A program made the position numbers and the translations under genes. Source: Rugalucina vietnamica (lineage: Eukaryota; Mollusca; Bivalvia; Lucinida; Lucinidae). From it: 64,000 nt of DNA. A model generated the notes under the pieces. It made no database searches and was not told the origin of the DNA. It worked only from the letters and a program-made list of their open reading frames with translations. The DNA lies in contig OZ024879.1 in NCBI GenBank assembly GCA_964017185.1, positions 46,301,383 through 46,365,382 on the forward strand. The letters run 5' to 3'. Positions 44,160-54,344 of this stretch are shown here, piece after piece; the first letter of the stretch is position 1, and each line of letters begins with the position of its first letter.

Positions 44160-44345
44160 CGTACTCGTTCCCTTTCGTTCCTGTTGAAACCTAGCCGGAT
44201 GGCCACCTTGTTGGGAAAGAGCTAGTCATTCTGCTCTTCGAGTGTTTTGTTGTGTTTTATGTATTTTCTTTCCCACCCGCTGTCTATGTTGGGACTTCAA
44301 ATTTAATTGCAACCGTTCCTGGTCCCTCTATTCTTACTTCCTCGC
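44160..44345 (-). repeat. Diverged R1 remnant
   Basis: Weak but ordered matches to R1 ('gtggccacctattgggaaa', 'cccacctcgg...' in decayed form). Confidence 0.4.
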
Positions 44346-44385
44346 TCGTATTATATAAACGATTGTAATTTCAGCTCAACTTCAG

Positions 44386-44533
44386 CAGGTTGAGGGATTT
44401 AGTAGCAGAGATGAGCAGGGTGGGGTTGAAGTGAGCCGGGTTATCAAGATGTTTGAGGGGGTGCGGAACTTGTTTCTCCTGGGTGATGTCAATGTCGGTC
44501 CACAAGTTGGAGATGTTCCGGCCATACACCCAG
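44386..44533 (+). CDS. Putative exon of the plus-strand gene
   Basis: Open for 49 codons plus 1 nt. It follows a TTCAG acceptor-like site (several AG choices lie between 44374 and 44388) and is followed by GTGATA at 44534. It reads QVEGFSSRDEQGGVEVSRVI and later NLFLLGDVNVGPQVGD, ending in phase 1. The next exon at 44987 begins with the two bases that complete the codon. It is the best-kept member of the tandem family just upstream. The start is uncertain. Confidence 0.4.
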
Positions 44534-44986
44534 GTGATATAATTATTTCCCCACCCAGATAATATATTGCTTTCCCCACTTTTGTAAATTTACGTGTAAG
44601 AGTATAGTTCTTCATTTCGACCTTTGGTCCTAAACACATCTCAATAATTAATCGATACAAATGACACTGTCAATTTTAGTGACGCAGTCTAGTACGTATG
44701 TAGTAGGTCCGTAAGAGGTCCTGAAGCTAGAAGTTGGGGGTTTAATCATATTGCAATGGTTATATACAAAGAATCGTTTGCTGCCGAAACGCAATATTTA
44801 TATTGTAAATCCAGAAATGTTGCTTCGGTTTAGATATGATTTATTTTTACACATGCAATAATCTGAAATTCTCCTTTCTTAATATTGAATTTAATGTGAT
44901 AGTTTGCGTTGCCGTTTCTTTACCGCCAAGTATATGGATTGATTGTATCAAATCCTGGAATTTCTAATGTTACGTCAATGTTTTAG
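44534..44986. other. Intron or spacer
   Basis: No repeat or exon recognised; ends with the acceptor gtcaatgttttag. Confidence 0.5.
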
Positions 44987-45132
44987 AGTATTTCGCCATG
45001 CTTGCTGACAAGTATCGTGTTAAAACTATTCAACAGTGCACGTTTTGTAACGCCACAGAAAACGCTTATCTTGTGCCAGATGAAAACCGATCAGTGGATG
45101 ACCACATCTTCTCCAGGGGTTACAGATCAGTG
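44987..45132 (+). CDS. Internal exon of an unrecognised host gene
   Basis: Acceptor gtcaatgttttag before 44987 and a consensus donor GTG|GTAAGTGG at 45133. After two bases that complete a codon it encodes YFAMLADKYRVKTIQQCTFC, then NATENAYLVPDENRSVDD and HIFSRGYRSV, ending in phase 0. It joins the terminal exon at 47593, also phase 0. A CxxC pair (CTFC) might bind metal together with CPC in the next exon. I do not recognise the family. Confidence 0.6.
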
Positions 45133-45169
45133 GTAAGTGGACCTATCAATCATTCACATATTATCCAGA

Positions 45170-46443
45170 CATCAGGAAAACATGTCCGTGTAATGTATAC
45201 CCCCTTTAAACCCCACATTTATATAGCAAAACTGGGGTAAGCAGGGGTAAACCTATCTTCTTAGTTTTGCTCCAAAACATACGAGGGGGTATCCGTGGAC
45301 TTTTCCCATAACTTGACAACGATTCAGGCAAACATATTCAATTTTCAGCTGACAATAAACTTGCTTAACTCCACTAGATTCTGAAAGTTTGGTTAATGTT
45401 TTATTAGCAGTTCGTGATGTTTTTTCTTACCCCACCCTCCCCATCACGGAGCACATCAGAAATGACATTAAGTTTGGCACTGCAGTATCGCATTTCTTTT
45501 GCGTTTTCTTCAAAACAGTTTTGCAGATCACAGCCAAACGTGCCATGTGTCTCAATGAATCCATAACAAAATTTATGCTTGCTTAAAAATTACGGTGCAC
45601 CTACGTCGTTTTGCTTAGTCATACATGTTTGCTTTTTTATAATGTTTAAGTACTGTCTGAATTTCATGCAACACAGATCAACCGGCAATATTGTACAATT
45701 CCCATTTGAAACTAATCCTAATTTCTTATTTGCCGGTAAAACTTTAAGGTCCTTCGATAAAGCATTACAATTGCAACATTGCGTGCACGTTTGAACAAAT
45801 AAGACGCAAATAAATATTGCAATTCATAATCGCCATTTAAAATGTTCTAACGTCTAAACCATAATGTTAAAAGTCAGCATCCTTATATGCCCAGTCCAAT
45901 GTTTTTCTCAAATCGAGGCAATACATTAAAATTTTATACAGATTGGTAATTTTAAACATGCTCCAATAGTTGAATAATCTTTTAACATACTTTGAGCAGT
46001 AAAACTGTAAAAATCAGTAGCTCTAAAAATCACATTTTGTGGTTAACAATCAGTGTTTTTGCGTCGACGTCACTGACGTCATCGGAGTGCTCCATGGTGG
46101 CGAAAGTGGGTCTTTTCATTTCACAATAATTTTGTAACGAATGAAGGGATTGTGATGAAATTCTGAACACTGCTGCATATTACATAGGTCCATGTGGATT
46201 AAAAGTTTGAGTGGAATCGAGTCATATAATCATAAGTTATAGGAAAAGTCCACGTAATTTTTGATAATCCCACGTACATTGTGGGTACTCGTTAGAAACG
46301 CCTCAGCGAGGCGGTTCTATTGGGTACCCGCAATGTATTTTTTGAGCAAAAATAAGAAAAATATCAGAATTTTTCAGCTAAACATTTTCAATTTTTAAAG
46401 CTCAAAAAGTCACTGTATATTGCATGGGCAAGTTTTCGTAATG
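45170..46443 (+). mobile_element. MITE-A, copy 3, carrying a nested insertion
   Basis: Starts CATCAGGAAAACATG and ends CAAGTTTTCGTAATG. Removing 45282-46274 and one TA leaves a copy of about 279 bp, the standard length. It lies in an intron of the plus-strand gene. Confidence 0.8.
45282..46274. mobile_element. TA-flanked DNA element nested in MITE-A
   Basis: 993 bp bordered by TA on both sides (45280-45281 and 46275-46276). Ends are imperfect inverted repeats: CGAGGGGGTATC...CGTGGACTTTTCC on the left, against GGAAAAGTCCACG...GATAATCCCACG on the right. TA duplication suggests a Tc1/mariner-type mechanism. No transposase frame. The neighbouring MITE-A halves show the empty site. Confidence 0.75.
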
Positions 46444-46639
46444 GATAAAACCACCGCGACTTTGAACATTAAACACAGATTAAACCAATAAAAGGGTATG
46501 GTATGCAAAATATCTGTAGTTATTCTTCCCAGGATGCTATTAAAAATATCTAAAGCCTACGTTCGCCTGTTGATTTTATCAGGATAGGTTGTTTACAGTC
46601 ATGTGAGTTGTCCAGATAACCTCTTCAAGTCTGACACAT

Positions 46640-47150
46640 TCTTTTCTTAAACATACGGTCAAGAAATACTTCTAATGCCATTCTTCCCTGCCGACTTTTT
46701 CAATATGGACAGTTGTCCCTGTGGTGGCGAAAGTGCATGTACAACGAAACAATTACATGTATAAATGACATGTTCACTCAGGAACAGTGTTGTTAGGAGC
46801 AATAACCATCCCTATATGGCATCAACTGTTGAACGTTGGCATTAAACTAACTAATCAACTTTCTCATACTGATCAAGTGGATGAGCTTTCTTTCAATTTG
46901 AGCCACGTCATTAGAAAACCAGCATTTTGCATATGCGAAAACAAAAGCGCAGCTCACCTTCACAGAAACTGCAAAGCTGATCAGCACATTTGTTTTCTCT
47001 ACTCGGACAGCACAGTTCCTCTTCTTAGATCCGAAATTTCAAGCAATTTTTGACAATGAAAGTATTTCTTGACAAATCTTTCTAGCTTTCTCCTGTAACT
47101 GTACAGCTCAAATAATGTCGGACCTGTTCAAAAACTACATTTTTTGTTTT
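46640..47150 (+). other. Repeat-like region with an 88-codon open frame
   Basis: The frame at 46787-47053 includes KPAFCICENKSAAHLHRNCK and STVPLLRSEIS. I associate such phrases with translated interspersed repeats in invertebrate assemblies, not with a known protein. It sits inside an intron and has no splice sites that fit. Confidence 0.3.
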
Positions 47151-47197
47151 CTCATGACGCGGCTTATTGTAGGGACATCGGGCTCAAGAGTAACAAT

Positions 47198-47382
47198 CAT
47201 CAGGAAAACATGTCCGTTCAATATATACCCCTTAAACCCCACTTAATATAGTAAAACTGGGGCTTGCAGGGGTATACATGTACTCACAGTCTATGTTTTG
47301 AGCAAAAATTTTTCTAATGAAATTTTCGAATTTTACATGTGAAAAAAATCCCTGTTCATTGCATGGACAAGTTTTCGTAATG
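47198..47382 (+). mobile_element. MITE-A, copy 4 (internally deleted)
   Basis: 185 bp with both ends (CATCAGGAAAACATG ... CAAGTTTTCGTAATG) but lacking much of the central hairpin. Confidence 0.8.
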
Positions 47383-47403
47383 TATACTACAATTAGTATA
47401 TGT

Positions 47404-47447
47404 GCGGAGCGCGGCGGCGTAGTGGTAGAGCATCAGACACCGAATCA
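47404..47447 (+). mobile_element. Truncated SINE head
   Basis: GGAGCGCGGCGGCGTAGTGG, then 'tagagcatcagacaccgaatc', closely matches the first 45 bp of the SINE at 20924. It then stops at 'aaaacaaac'. Confidence 0.75.
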
Positions 47448-47592
47448 AAACAAACTGGTCGACATTTTATGCATCGCCCACTATTTCGACAATTATATGA
47501 TGTATTCAGAGGTATCTTTCATTGTTAAGAATGTCAATGATGTTTTCCTATGAGAAGTCCTGCCTTTTTTCATTTATATCTTATTCTTCCAG

Positions 47593-47724
47593 AGGCAAAA
47601 TCGGATCTTCGATGAAGCCTTGGTGAACGGTTATCCATTATCACTCCAATTCGGTGTCCTGCAGAAATTCAGACGGTTGTCTCCGGTTTGCCCGTGTGGC
47701 CAGGAAGTGGACATTTGTAATTAA
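47593..47724 (+). CDS. Terminal coding exon of the plus-strand gene
   Basis: Acceptor ttattcttccag before 47593, phase 0, 43 codons and a TAA at 47722-47724. It encodes RQNRIFDEALVNGYPLSLQF, then GVLQKFRRLSPVCPCGQEVDICN with four cysteines near the end. An AATAAA follows 185 bp later. The fit of phase, stop and polyadenylation signal supports a real 3' end. Function unknown. Confidence 0.6.
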   Translation, partial: RQNRIFDEALVNGYPLSLQFGVLQKFRRLSPVCPCGQEVDICN

Positions 47725-47908
47725 AATGTTGGGAGTTATCTGTGATATGTGGATGCTTCTGTCCTTCAACCTTTATCCTGCTTTCCTAAAATGCAGTGGC
47801 TTTGAATAATGTCATTACCAAACATTTAATCAACACTCCATGTTACGATGACGACTTTGATGCTGACGCTGACAGAGAATGACAGACTTCGAGGAAACTA
47901 GGCTGTGA

Positions 47909-47914
47909 AATAAA
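47909..47914 (+). promoter_or_regulatory. Polyadenylation signal AATAAA
   Basis: Canonical hexamer 185 bp after the stop codon of the plus-strand gene. Confidence 0.55.
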
Positions 47915-48254
47915 GTCAAAGTTTTTAGTCTTGAAGTTAATCATAATTAAAAAATCTAGAGACAACGCATTCTTCTCATCTCGTGTTGTATTTTCGTAAA
48001 TCATTTGGAAAAGAAATTATGGTCATTCAGTATAAGAATCACTCGATAATGTTTCTGCGTAGTCACTGTGAATAAGCATGCAATCGCTTTGTAACTTCTG
48101 TTTTTTGCGTATTTACTTTTTTTATTTCTTTTTTTTTTTCAAAACTGCCAACATACTAAGTCTTAAGAGATAACCCAGTGAGTGGCATGCATGTATTAGG
48201 CCAATGGAAATGTCCAAAGTAGGCTGCTGTCGCATTACTGTGATTTTACAAGAT
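47915..48254. other. Intergenic spacer
   Basis: Between the 3' ends of two convergent genes. No feature beyond a T-run near 48118-48140. Confidence 0.5.
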
Positions 48255-48469
48255 CATCAGGAAATACCCCCTTAAACCCCCATTTTATATAGTAAAACTG
48301 GGGTATGCAGAGGTTTACCTATTTTTGCTCTAAAACATAGATTGTTGGTACTCGTTAGAACCGCCTCAGCGAGCAAAAATAAGAAAATTATCAATTTTTT
48401 TCTACTAAAATTTATTATTTTTTCAACTTCAAAATTCTCTGTATATTGCATGGGCGTGTTTTCGTAATG
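48255..48469 (+). mobile_element. MITE-A, copy 5 (internally deleted)
   Basis: 215 bp with CATCAGGAAATACCCCC at the left and GTGTTTTCGTAATG at the right. One arm of the central hairpin is lost. Confidence 0.75.
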
Positions 48470-48653
48470 TTAACGCTGAATGTTGAATAGCAGATTGCGA
48501 TGTTAATCAATCACTTGGCTTAGGTCAACACACGTTGTTACAATCAAACATGTATATTTACATTTCAATATTACTTCAACAAAATGATAGCACAGTTCAT
48601 AATAGCATTGATTTCATAGTCTTGACTTCTCGTTTGATCTCAATCGTTGTCGA

Positions 48654-48822
48654 TCATGTACATGATACTCCTGCATCTTCGTAATGGGTACAGTCATGGT
48701 GTAGCCATGCGATACGTCCACAGTCAAATATTGTACTCTCAGATCCAGTACAAGCGACGTCGTTAAGAGTGATTCTCCCTGTGCCTTGACCAAAGTGTGC
48801 CCGATCGTAAGCAGTGCCACCA
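48654..48822 (-). CDS. Terminal exon: C-terminal half of an SRCR domain
   Basis: On the minus strand, after the acceptor tatattttcag, the exon starts in phase 2. It encodes GGTAYDRAHFGQGTGRITLN, DVACTGSESTIFDCGR and WLHHDCTHYEDAGVSCT, then TGA. FGQGTGRI, LNDVACTG, the spaced cysteines and HYEDAGVSC are hallmarks of the scavenger receptor cysteine-rich fold. The missing first half lies in the exon at 53029-53167; the two join at the usual ...LGF-S-GGTA point. The protein ends right after the domain. SRCR proteins are extracellular and often act in recognition or immunity; that role is inferred from the family only. Confidence 0.85.
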
Positions 48823-48890
48823 CTGAAAATATAAATAATTTTTAAAAAGGTTTATGAAAAGGAGTTCGAGCTTGAGTTATGCCGGATGTT

Positions 48891-51475
48891 TAGCTCACCT
48901 GAGCCGAAGGCTCACAAGGTGAGCTTATAGTATAGTAGTCGAGCCGGCGTCCGTCCGTGCGTCCGTCTGTGCGTCCGTGCGTCCATCCACATTTTCAAAC
49001 TTCAATATCTCTAAGACAACAAGGCCAATCGTGACCAAATTTTATCTAAAGCATCATTGAGGAGCGGGAAAGGTTGTATTAGGTTTTGGGCCGCCAGGTC
49101 GGATCAGAACTCTGGTGTCCATGGCAACGGATAGGTCCCATAGACTTACAATGGGAAAAACATATAAAAATCTTCTTCTCTGAAACCACAAGACCAAGAG
49201 CTTTCATATTTTGTGTGTAGCCATGTCTTATGGTCCTCTTCATAAATCCTGCCAACCGTGCCCCTGGGGTCCATACGGGCCCCGCCCCGGGGGCGTCATG
49301 ATGAAAATATAAAAAAAAAAATCTTCTTCTCTGAAACCACAAGGCCCAGAGCTTTCATATTTTGTGTGTAGCAATGTTTAGTGGTCCTCTATATAAATCC
49401 TGCCAATCATGCCCCTGGGGTCAAAAATGGCCCCGCCCCGGGGGTCATTAGCTCCCATAGACTTACAATGGGAAAAACATAAAAATATCTTCTCCGAAAC
49501 CACAAGGTCCAGAGCTTTCATATTTTGTCAGTAGCAATGTATAGTGGTCCTCTTTATAAATCCTGCCAACTGTGCCCCTGGGGTACATACGGGCCCCGCC
49601 CCGGGGGGTCATGGGTAAAACATAAAAAAATCTTCTCCGAAACCACAAAGCCCAGAGCTTTCATATTTTGTTTGTAGCAATATATAGTGTTCGTTTTTAT
49701 AAATCCTGCCAACCGTGCCCCTGTGGTCCACACGGGCCCCGCCCTGGGGGCGTCATGATGAAAATATAAAAAAAAATCTTCTTCTCTGAAATCACAAGGC
49801 ACAGAGCTTTCATATTTTGTGTGTAGCAATGTTTAGTGGTCCTCTATATAAATCCTGCCAATCATGCCCCTTGGGTCAAAAATGGCCTCGCCCCGGGGGT
49901 CATTAGCTCCCATAAACTTACAATGGGAAAAACATAAAAAAAATCTTCTCCTCTGAAACCACAAGGCCCAGAGCTTTCATATTTTGTGTGTAGCAATGTA
50001 TAATGGTCCTCTTTATAAATCCTGCCTACCGTGCCCCTGGGGTCCATACGGGCCCCGCCCTGGTGGTGTCATGGGAAAAACATAAACAAATCTTCTTCTC
50101 CAAAACCACAAGGCCCAAACCTTTCATATTTTGTATGTAGCAATGTTTAGTAGTCCTCTATATAAATCCTGCCAATCATGCCCCTGGGGTCAAAAATGGC
50201 CCCGCCCCGGGGGTCATTAGCTCCCATAGACTTACAATGGGAAAAACATAAAAAATCTTCTTTTCCAAAACCACAAGGCCCAGAGCTTTCATGTTTTGTC
50301 AGTAGCAATGTATAGTGGTCCTCTTTATAAATCCTGCCAACCGTGCCCCTGGGGTCCATACGGGCCCCGCCCCGGGGGGGGGAGTAATGGGTAAAACATA
50401 AAAAAAATCTTCTTCTCCGAAACCACAAGGCCCAGAGCTTTCATATTTTATTTGTAGCAATATATAGTGATCCTCTTTATAAATCTTGCCAACCGTGACC
50501 CTGTGGTCCACACGGGCCCCGCCCCGGGGGCGTCATGATGAAAATATAAAAAAAATCTTCTTCTCTGAAACCACAAGGCCCAGAGCTTTCATATTTTGTG
50601 TGTAGCAATGTTAAGTGGTCCTCTATATAAATTCTGCCAATCATGCCACTGGGGTCAAAAATGGCCCCACCCCTGCCAACCGTGCACCTGGGGTCCATAC
50701 GGGCCCCGCCCCGGGGGGATAATGGGTAAAACATAAAATAAAATCTTCTTCTCCGAAACCACAAGGCCCAGAGCTTTCATATTTTATTTGTAGCAATATA
50801 TAGTGATCCTCTTTATAAATCCTGCCAACCGTGCCCCTGTGGGCACACAATATATAGTGATATTCTTTATAAATCCTGCCAACCGTGCCCCTGTGGTCCA
50901 CACGGGCCCCGCCCCGGGGACGTCATGGGAAAAACAAAAAACATAAAAAAATCTTCTCCGAAACCACAAGGCCCAGAGCTTTCATATTTTGTTTGTAGCA
51001 ATGTATAGTGTTCCTCTTTATAAATCCTGCCAACGGTGCCCCTGGGGTCCATACAGGCCACGCCCCAGGCATGTCATTATCTACCATAGACTTATAATGG
51101 AAATAAATGAAAAAAAATCTTCTCTGCAACAGCATGACACAAAGCTTGTATATTTGATATACAACATTGTCATGTGGAGCTCTACATAAATCCTGCCAAT
51201 CTTGCCCCTGGGGTCAAATATGGCCCAACCCCGGGGGTCATTATAGGACCCTGACCTTGTTTGATGATTTTTTCAAGTGAACCGAAATGGCAGAAAAGAG
51301 GATACACAATCCAGACAAGAACTCTTCTGCTGATGTAAGTAGGGTTTCAAGGTCACATGACCAAGATGGCCATCATACCCATATATATGGTAAAAACCCC
51401 AACTACTTCGTCCAGTGACTGTACTTGTTGGCTCTCAGGTGAGCGATCGTTGCCCCTGGGCTACTTGTCTTAGTT
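48891..51475 (+). mobile_element. Non-autonomous Helentron-type element 3, in an SRCR intron
   Basis: Begins TTAGCTCACCTGAGCCGAAGG at 48890, then (CCGT)n-like 'gtccgtccgtgcgtccgtc' (48949-48985), a long tandem core, and unique sequence. It ends with CTCTCAGGTGAGC near 51431-51444 and a decayed hairpin (TGCCCCTGGGCTA). It lies between the two SRCR exons. Non-coding; open frames through the array are by-products of the repeat. Confidence 0.75.
49060..51240 (+). repeat. Trimeric higher-order array (about 155-bp units X-Y-Z)
   Basis: Twelve units, with 'agagctttcatattttgt' near 49197, 49350, 49511, 49652, 49803, 49970, 50113, 50281, 50430, 50580, 50769 and 50974. Three unit types can be told apart: X has 'ccaatcatgcccc' with 'tcaaaaatggcc'; Y has 'ccatacgggcc' with 'atgggtaaaac'; Z has 'tttgtagcaatata' with 'gtcatgatgaaa'. 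The order is Z X Y Z X Y X Y Z X(Y) Z, a three-unit period with slips. Homologous to the inverse of the array at 37690-38830. Confidence 0.85.
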
Positions 51476-51598
51476 AGTTTGCAACGCATTTCGTTGCAAT
51501 TGAGTACTGTGAGTGGCATGTGTGTCTTTATCAAGCTTATCGAAAAAATATAGAATTGTAAGGCTATGTCTTGTACGCGAGAGACTGTTAACATTTAA

Positions 51599-52526
51599 GG
51601 ATGTTCGCTGCCAACATTTGACATTTCGGAACTTCCGGTTTTTATTTTGTTGAATACCTCTTAAACGGTTGCAGATATTTTCCTAATATTTTATATTTGG
51701 ATACATATTGGTGATATGCATTGAATGAGCCATGAAAATTGTCAATCTAAGGAACTTCATTTTTTCACCCCATTTTCAGCACTTTTCCAGAAAATTATAG
51801 TTGTCAGTAAAATTTAGGGGGTAGGGTAGGTTAAACTTGCAAATTACACATCTTCAAGTAAATTTTACTAGTTCTATGGTTATTTTAGCAGCAGTTTTTG
51901 TGCACATTGTATTTTAAGTTTGGTGTGCTAGTTTTAAAATTTTGGCGTGTTTTATGAAATGGGCTTTATGAAATAAAACAGCCGAAAAAAGGCTTAAAGT
52001 GGCAATTTTCAAGTTGTTGGTTCTCTCTTATATGCACACTACCCTATATATTTCTTTCTTTTGTCTAACAATATTACCAAGTTCTATGTTGTGTGAAAAT
52101 ACAAGAAAAAGTTTGAGTCTACAAATATGGGTTTGGCACCTTTTAAACTATTGACTTTTTCCGACTTTTCAAGTATGGGGGTAAGGTTGGAAAACGACTC
52201 GTAAAATTTTGTCCTCCACTTCAAGTTGCAAATTTTTTCTATGCTTTTGGTCCAAAATAGTCTTCATTACGTAAATATTATGACTTTTGAAAGCTTTCTG
52301 GATGTATTTTTGTTCAAGACGGGTATGTTTCAAAGAATTAAAAATTAAATCAATTTTACTAAATTTTAAACATGGTGTTCAGAGGTCTCATTCACAGGCA
52401 TGTAGCTTAAAAAATGCACACTACCCTATACTTATTTTGTTTTCAAATGTCTTGTATTGTATCTTGGAATCAAAAAAGAGTGGTTAGAAAAAAAGTTTGA
52501 ATACTTTTTCATTGGCAGCGAACATC
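51599..52526. mobile_element. PIF/Harbinger-like non-autonomous element
   Basis: Ends GGATGTTCGCTGCCAA and TTGGCAGCGAACATC are inverted repeats of about 15 bp, flanked by TAA on both sides (51596-51598 and 52527-52529). A TAA/TWA duplication is typical of PIF/Harbinger. 928 bp, AT-rich, no transposase. In an intron of the SRCR gene. Confidence 0.65.
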
Positions 52527-52699
52527 TAATAGTATCGTGGGTTTTGCTCGGTTTTAGATGCTCGATTAGTTTGCTTCTGGGAATGGTGACAAAGTTCAAA
52601 TATTTCTTTCCGGTGATGATTTAGCGCTGTTCTACAGAGATCACCCATCACGATAGATTTATTTGTGGGTACATGACAAATTTAAACTTCATTAGAGGG

Positions 52700-53010
52700 G
52701 CGCGTATCAAATAGGCAATGATCAGGAAATGGCACACAATCAGAAAGATATTCACACTCAAAAAGCCGAGGTGGGAAAAAATTAACAATTAATACTTATA
52801 CGTACTAATAAGAATATCGTAAGCCGATTGAGCAGCTATTTGTCTAATTTGCGGTCACTCAGTTACCCAAACCTGGCTAAAAAAATGAAAACACATATAA
52901 GACGCAAACAGCACATTGTTCAACACCACAACATAAAACAATTACAACCACAACAGAAGTATCGCCTATAACTCGATGACTATGTTATCAGATGTTAAGT
53001 TAAAGAGCTG
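52700..53010 (+). repeat. R1 dispersed repeat, diverged
   Basis: 'aaataggcaatgatcaggaaatggc', 'agccgaggtgggaaa' and 'ggtcactcagttaccc' follow the R1 order. Its end lies about 20 bp from the splice donor of the SRCR exon at 53029. Confidence 0.75.
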
Positions 53011-53027
53011 TACGTAAAATGGTGTTA

Positions 53028-53174
<147 letters not shown>

Positions 53175-53276
53175 TTAGAGATGAAAGGACGTCTTTATCT
53201 GCTAGTCAATAAAACTAAAAACTGGTCAGATAAAACCGTGCAATTTAGCCGATGAATGCAATTATATGAATCCGGG

Positions 53277-53412
53277 TCGTTTCGGCCGTGGGTCGTTTCG
53301 CCGGGTCGTTTCGCCCTGAGTCGTTTCGCCCTGGTTTTATGGGAGGGTCGTTTCGCCTTTATTAGACGGGTCGTTTCGCCCATGAGTTGTTTCGCCCGTG
53401 AGTTGTTTCGCC
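53277..53412. repeat. GGGTCGTTTCGCC minisatellite
   Basis: About eight copies of a 13-16-bp unit (gggtcgtttcgcc, gagtcgtttcgccc, gagttgtttcgccc). The inverse array is at 56818-56950. Confidence 0.85.
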
Positions 53413-53473
<61 letters not shown>

Positions 53474-53700
53474 GAAGTTATTGTTGTTGATGCTGCTGGT
53501 AGGTAGGTAGGTAGGTAGGTAGGTAGGTAGGTTAAAATGAGTATCCTGACGTGCAATGTATCTTGTTAATATAATACATATTTAAACATTTTAGCGCTTC
53601 CGCTTCTGTGGCGTTTAATGTTTTAGAAAGATCATACAAGAAGAAAGGAAGGAAGGAAGGAAGGAAGACAAGAAGGAAGGAAGGAAAAAGGAATAGATAG

Positions 53701-53798
<98 letters not shown>

Positions 53799-53859
53799 TG
53801 ACAGATGGACGGACGGACGGACATACAGACAGACAGACAGACAGACGGACGGACGGACG

Positions 53860-53935
<76 letters not shown>

Positions 53936-53940
53936 TGGTA
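53413..53940. repeat. Cluster of microsatellites
   Basis: (ATT)n at 53416-53474, (GGTA)n at 53500-53531, (GGAA)n near 53643-53690, and (GATA)n at about 53694-53800 and 53862-53935, with (GGAC)n and (CAGA)n in between. The open frames here are only repeat. Confidence 0.95.
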
Positions 53941-53989
53941 TTTTGACAGTCAGTTAAACTAATCAAATAATTAATAGAACTGTGATATT

Positions 53990-54340
53990 TGTCCAAGTCA
54001 ACTGATTAATGCGATACTCCATTAATAAGTTTACGCCTTTAATCACACGTTAGGTGACAATAATCGTGTTTGTCAATTAAAGGTGATGTGTGAATGCTTT
54101 GTCTTTTGCGGTGACTGATGGCCGACATTCTTGAAATGTTAAAAGGTAAAATAATAAAAACATGGCTCCGATTATAGTATGGTAGAAATTTAAGCAAGCT
54201 GACTGTATTTTCTGTTCCAAAATATTTTTGCCGAAATATCCTCTATTCTAAAAGAAATAATAATAATCGCAACCAATTTTCAAAGTCCTTTAGTTTATAT
54301 ACCCAAAAGACAGTTATGAACTAGAAGGAGTTTTCAGAGG
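53990..54340. other. Unassigned intronic sequence
   Basis: No exon or named repeat recognised. Confidence 0.5.
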
Positions 54341-54344
54341 AAAA

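Noticed and set aside
46787-47053. 88-codon frame as a possible host exon
   Set aside because: No fitting splice borders or phase with neighbouring exons; the phrases resemble translated interspersed repeats.
49079-51135. Many overlapping minus-strand frames rich in Gly, Arg and Pro
   Set aside because: They follow the ~155-bp tandem unit and change frame from unit to unit; non-coding array.
53416-53531. CRISPR-like regularity
   Set aside because: Simple trinucleotide and tetranucleotide repeats without spacers, in a eukaryotic genome.
53532-53996. 154-codon open frame of repeated Ser-Ile-Tyr-Leu
   Set aside because: Direct translation of (GATA)n and related microsatellites; no codon or domain evidence.
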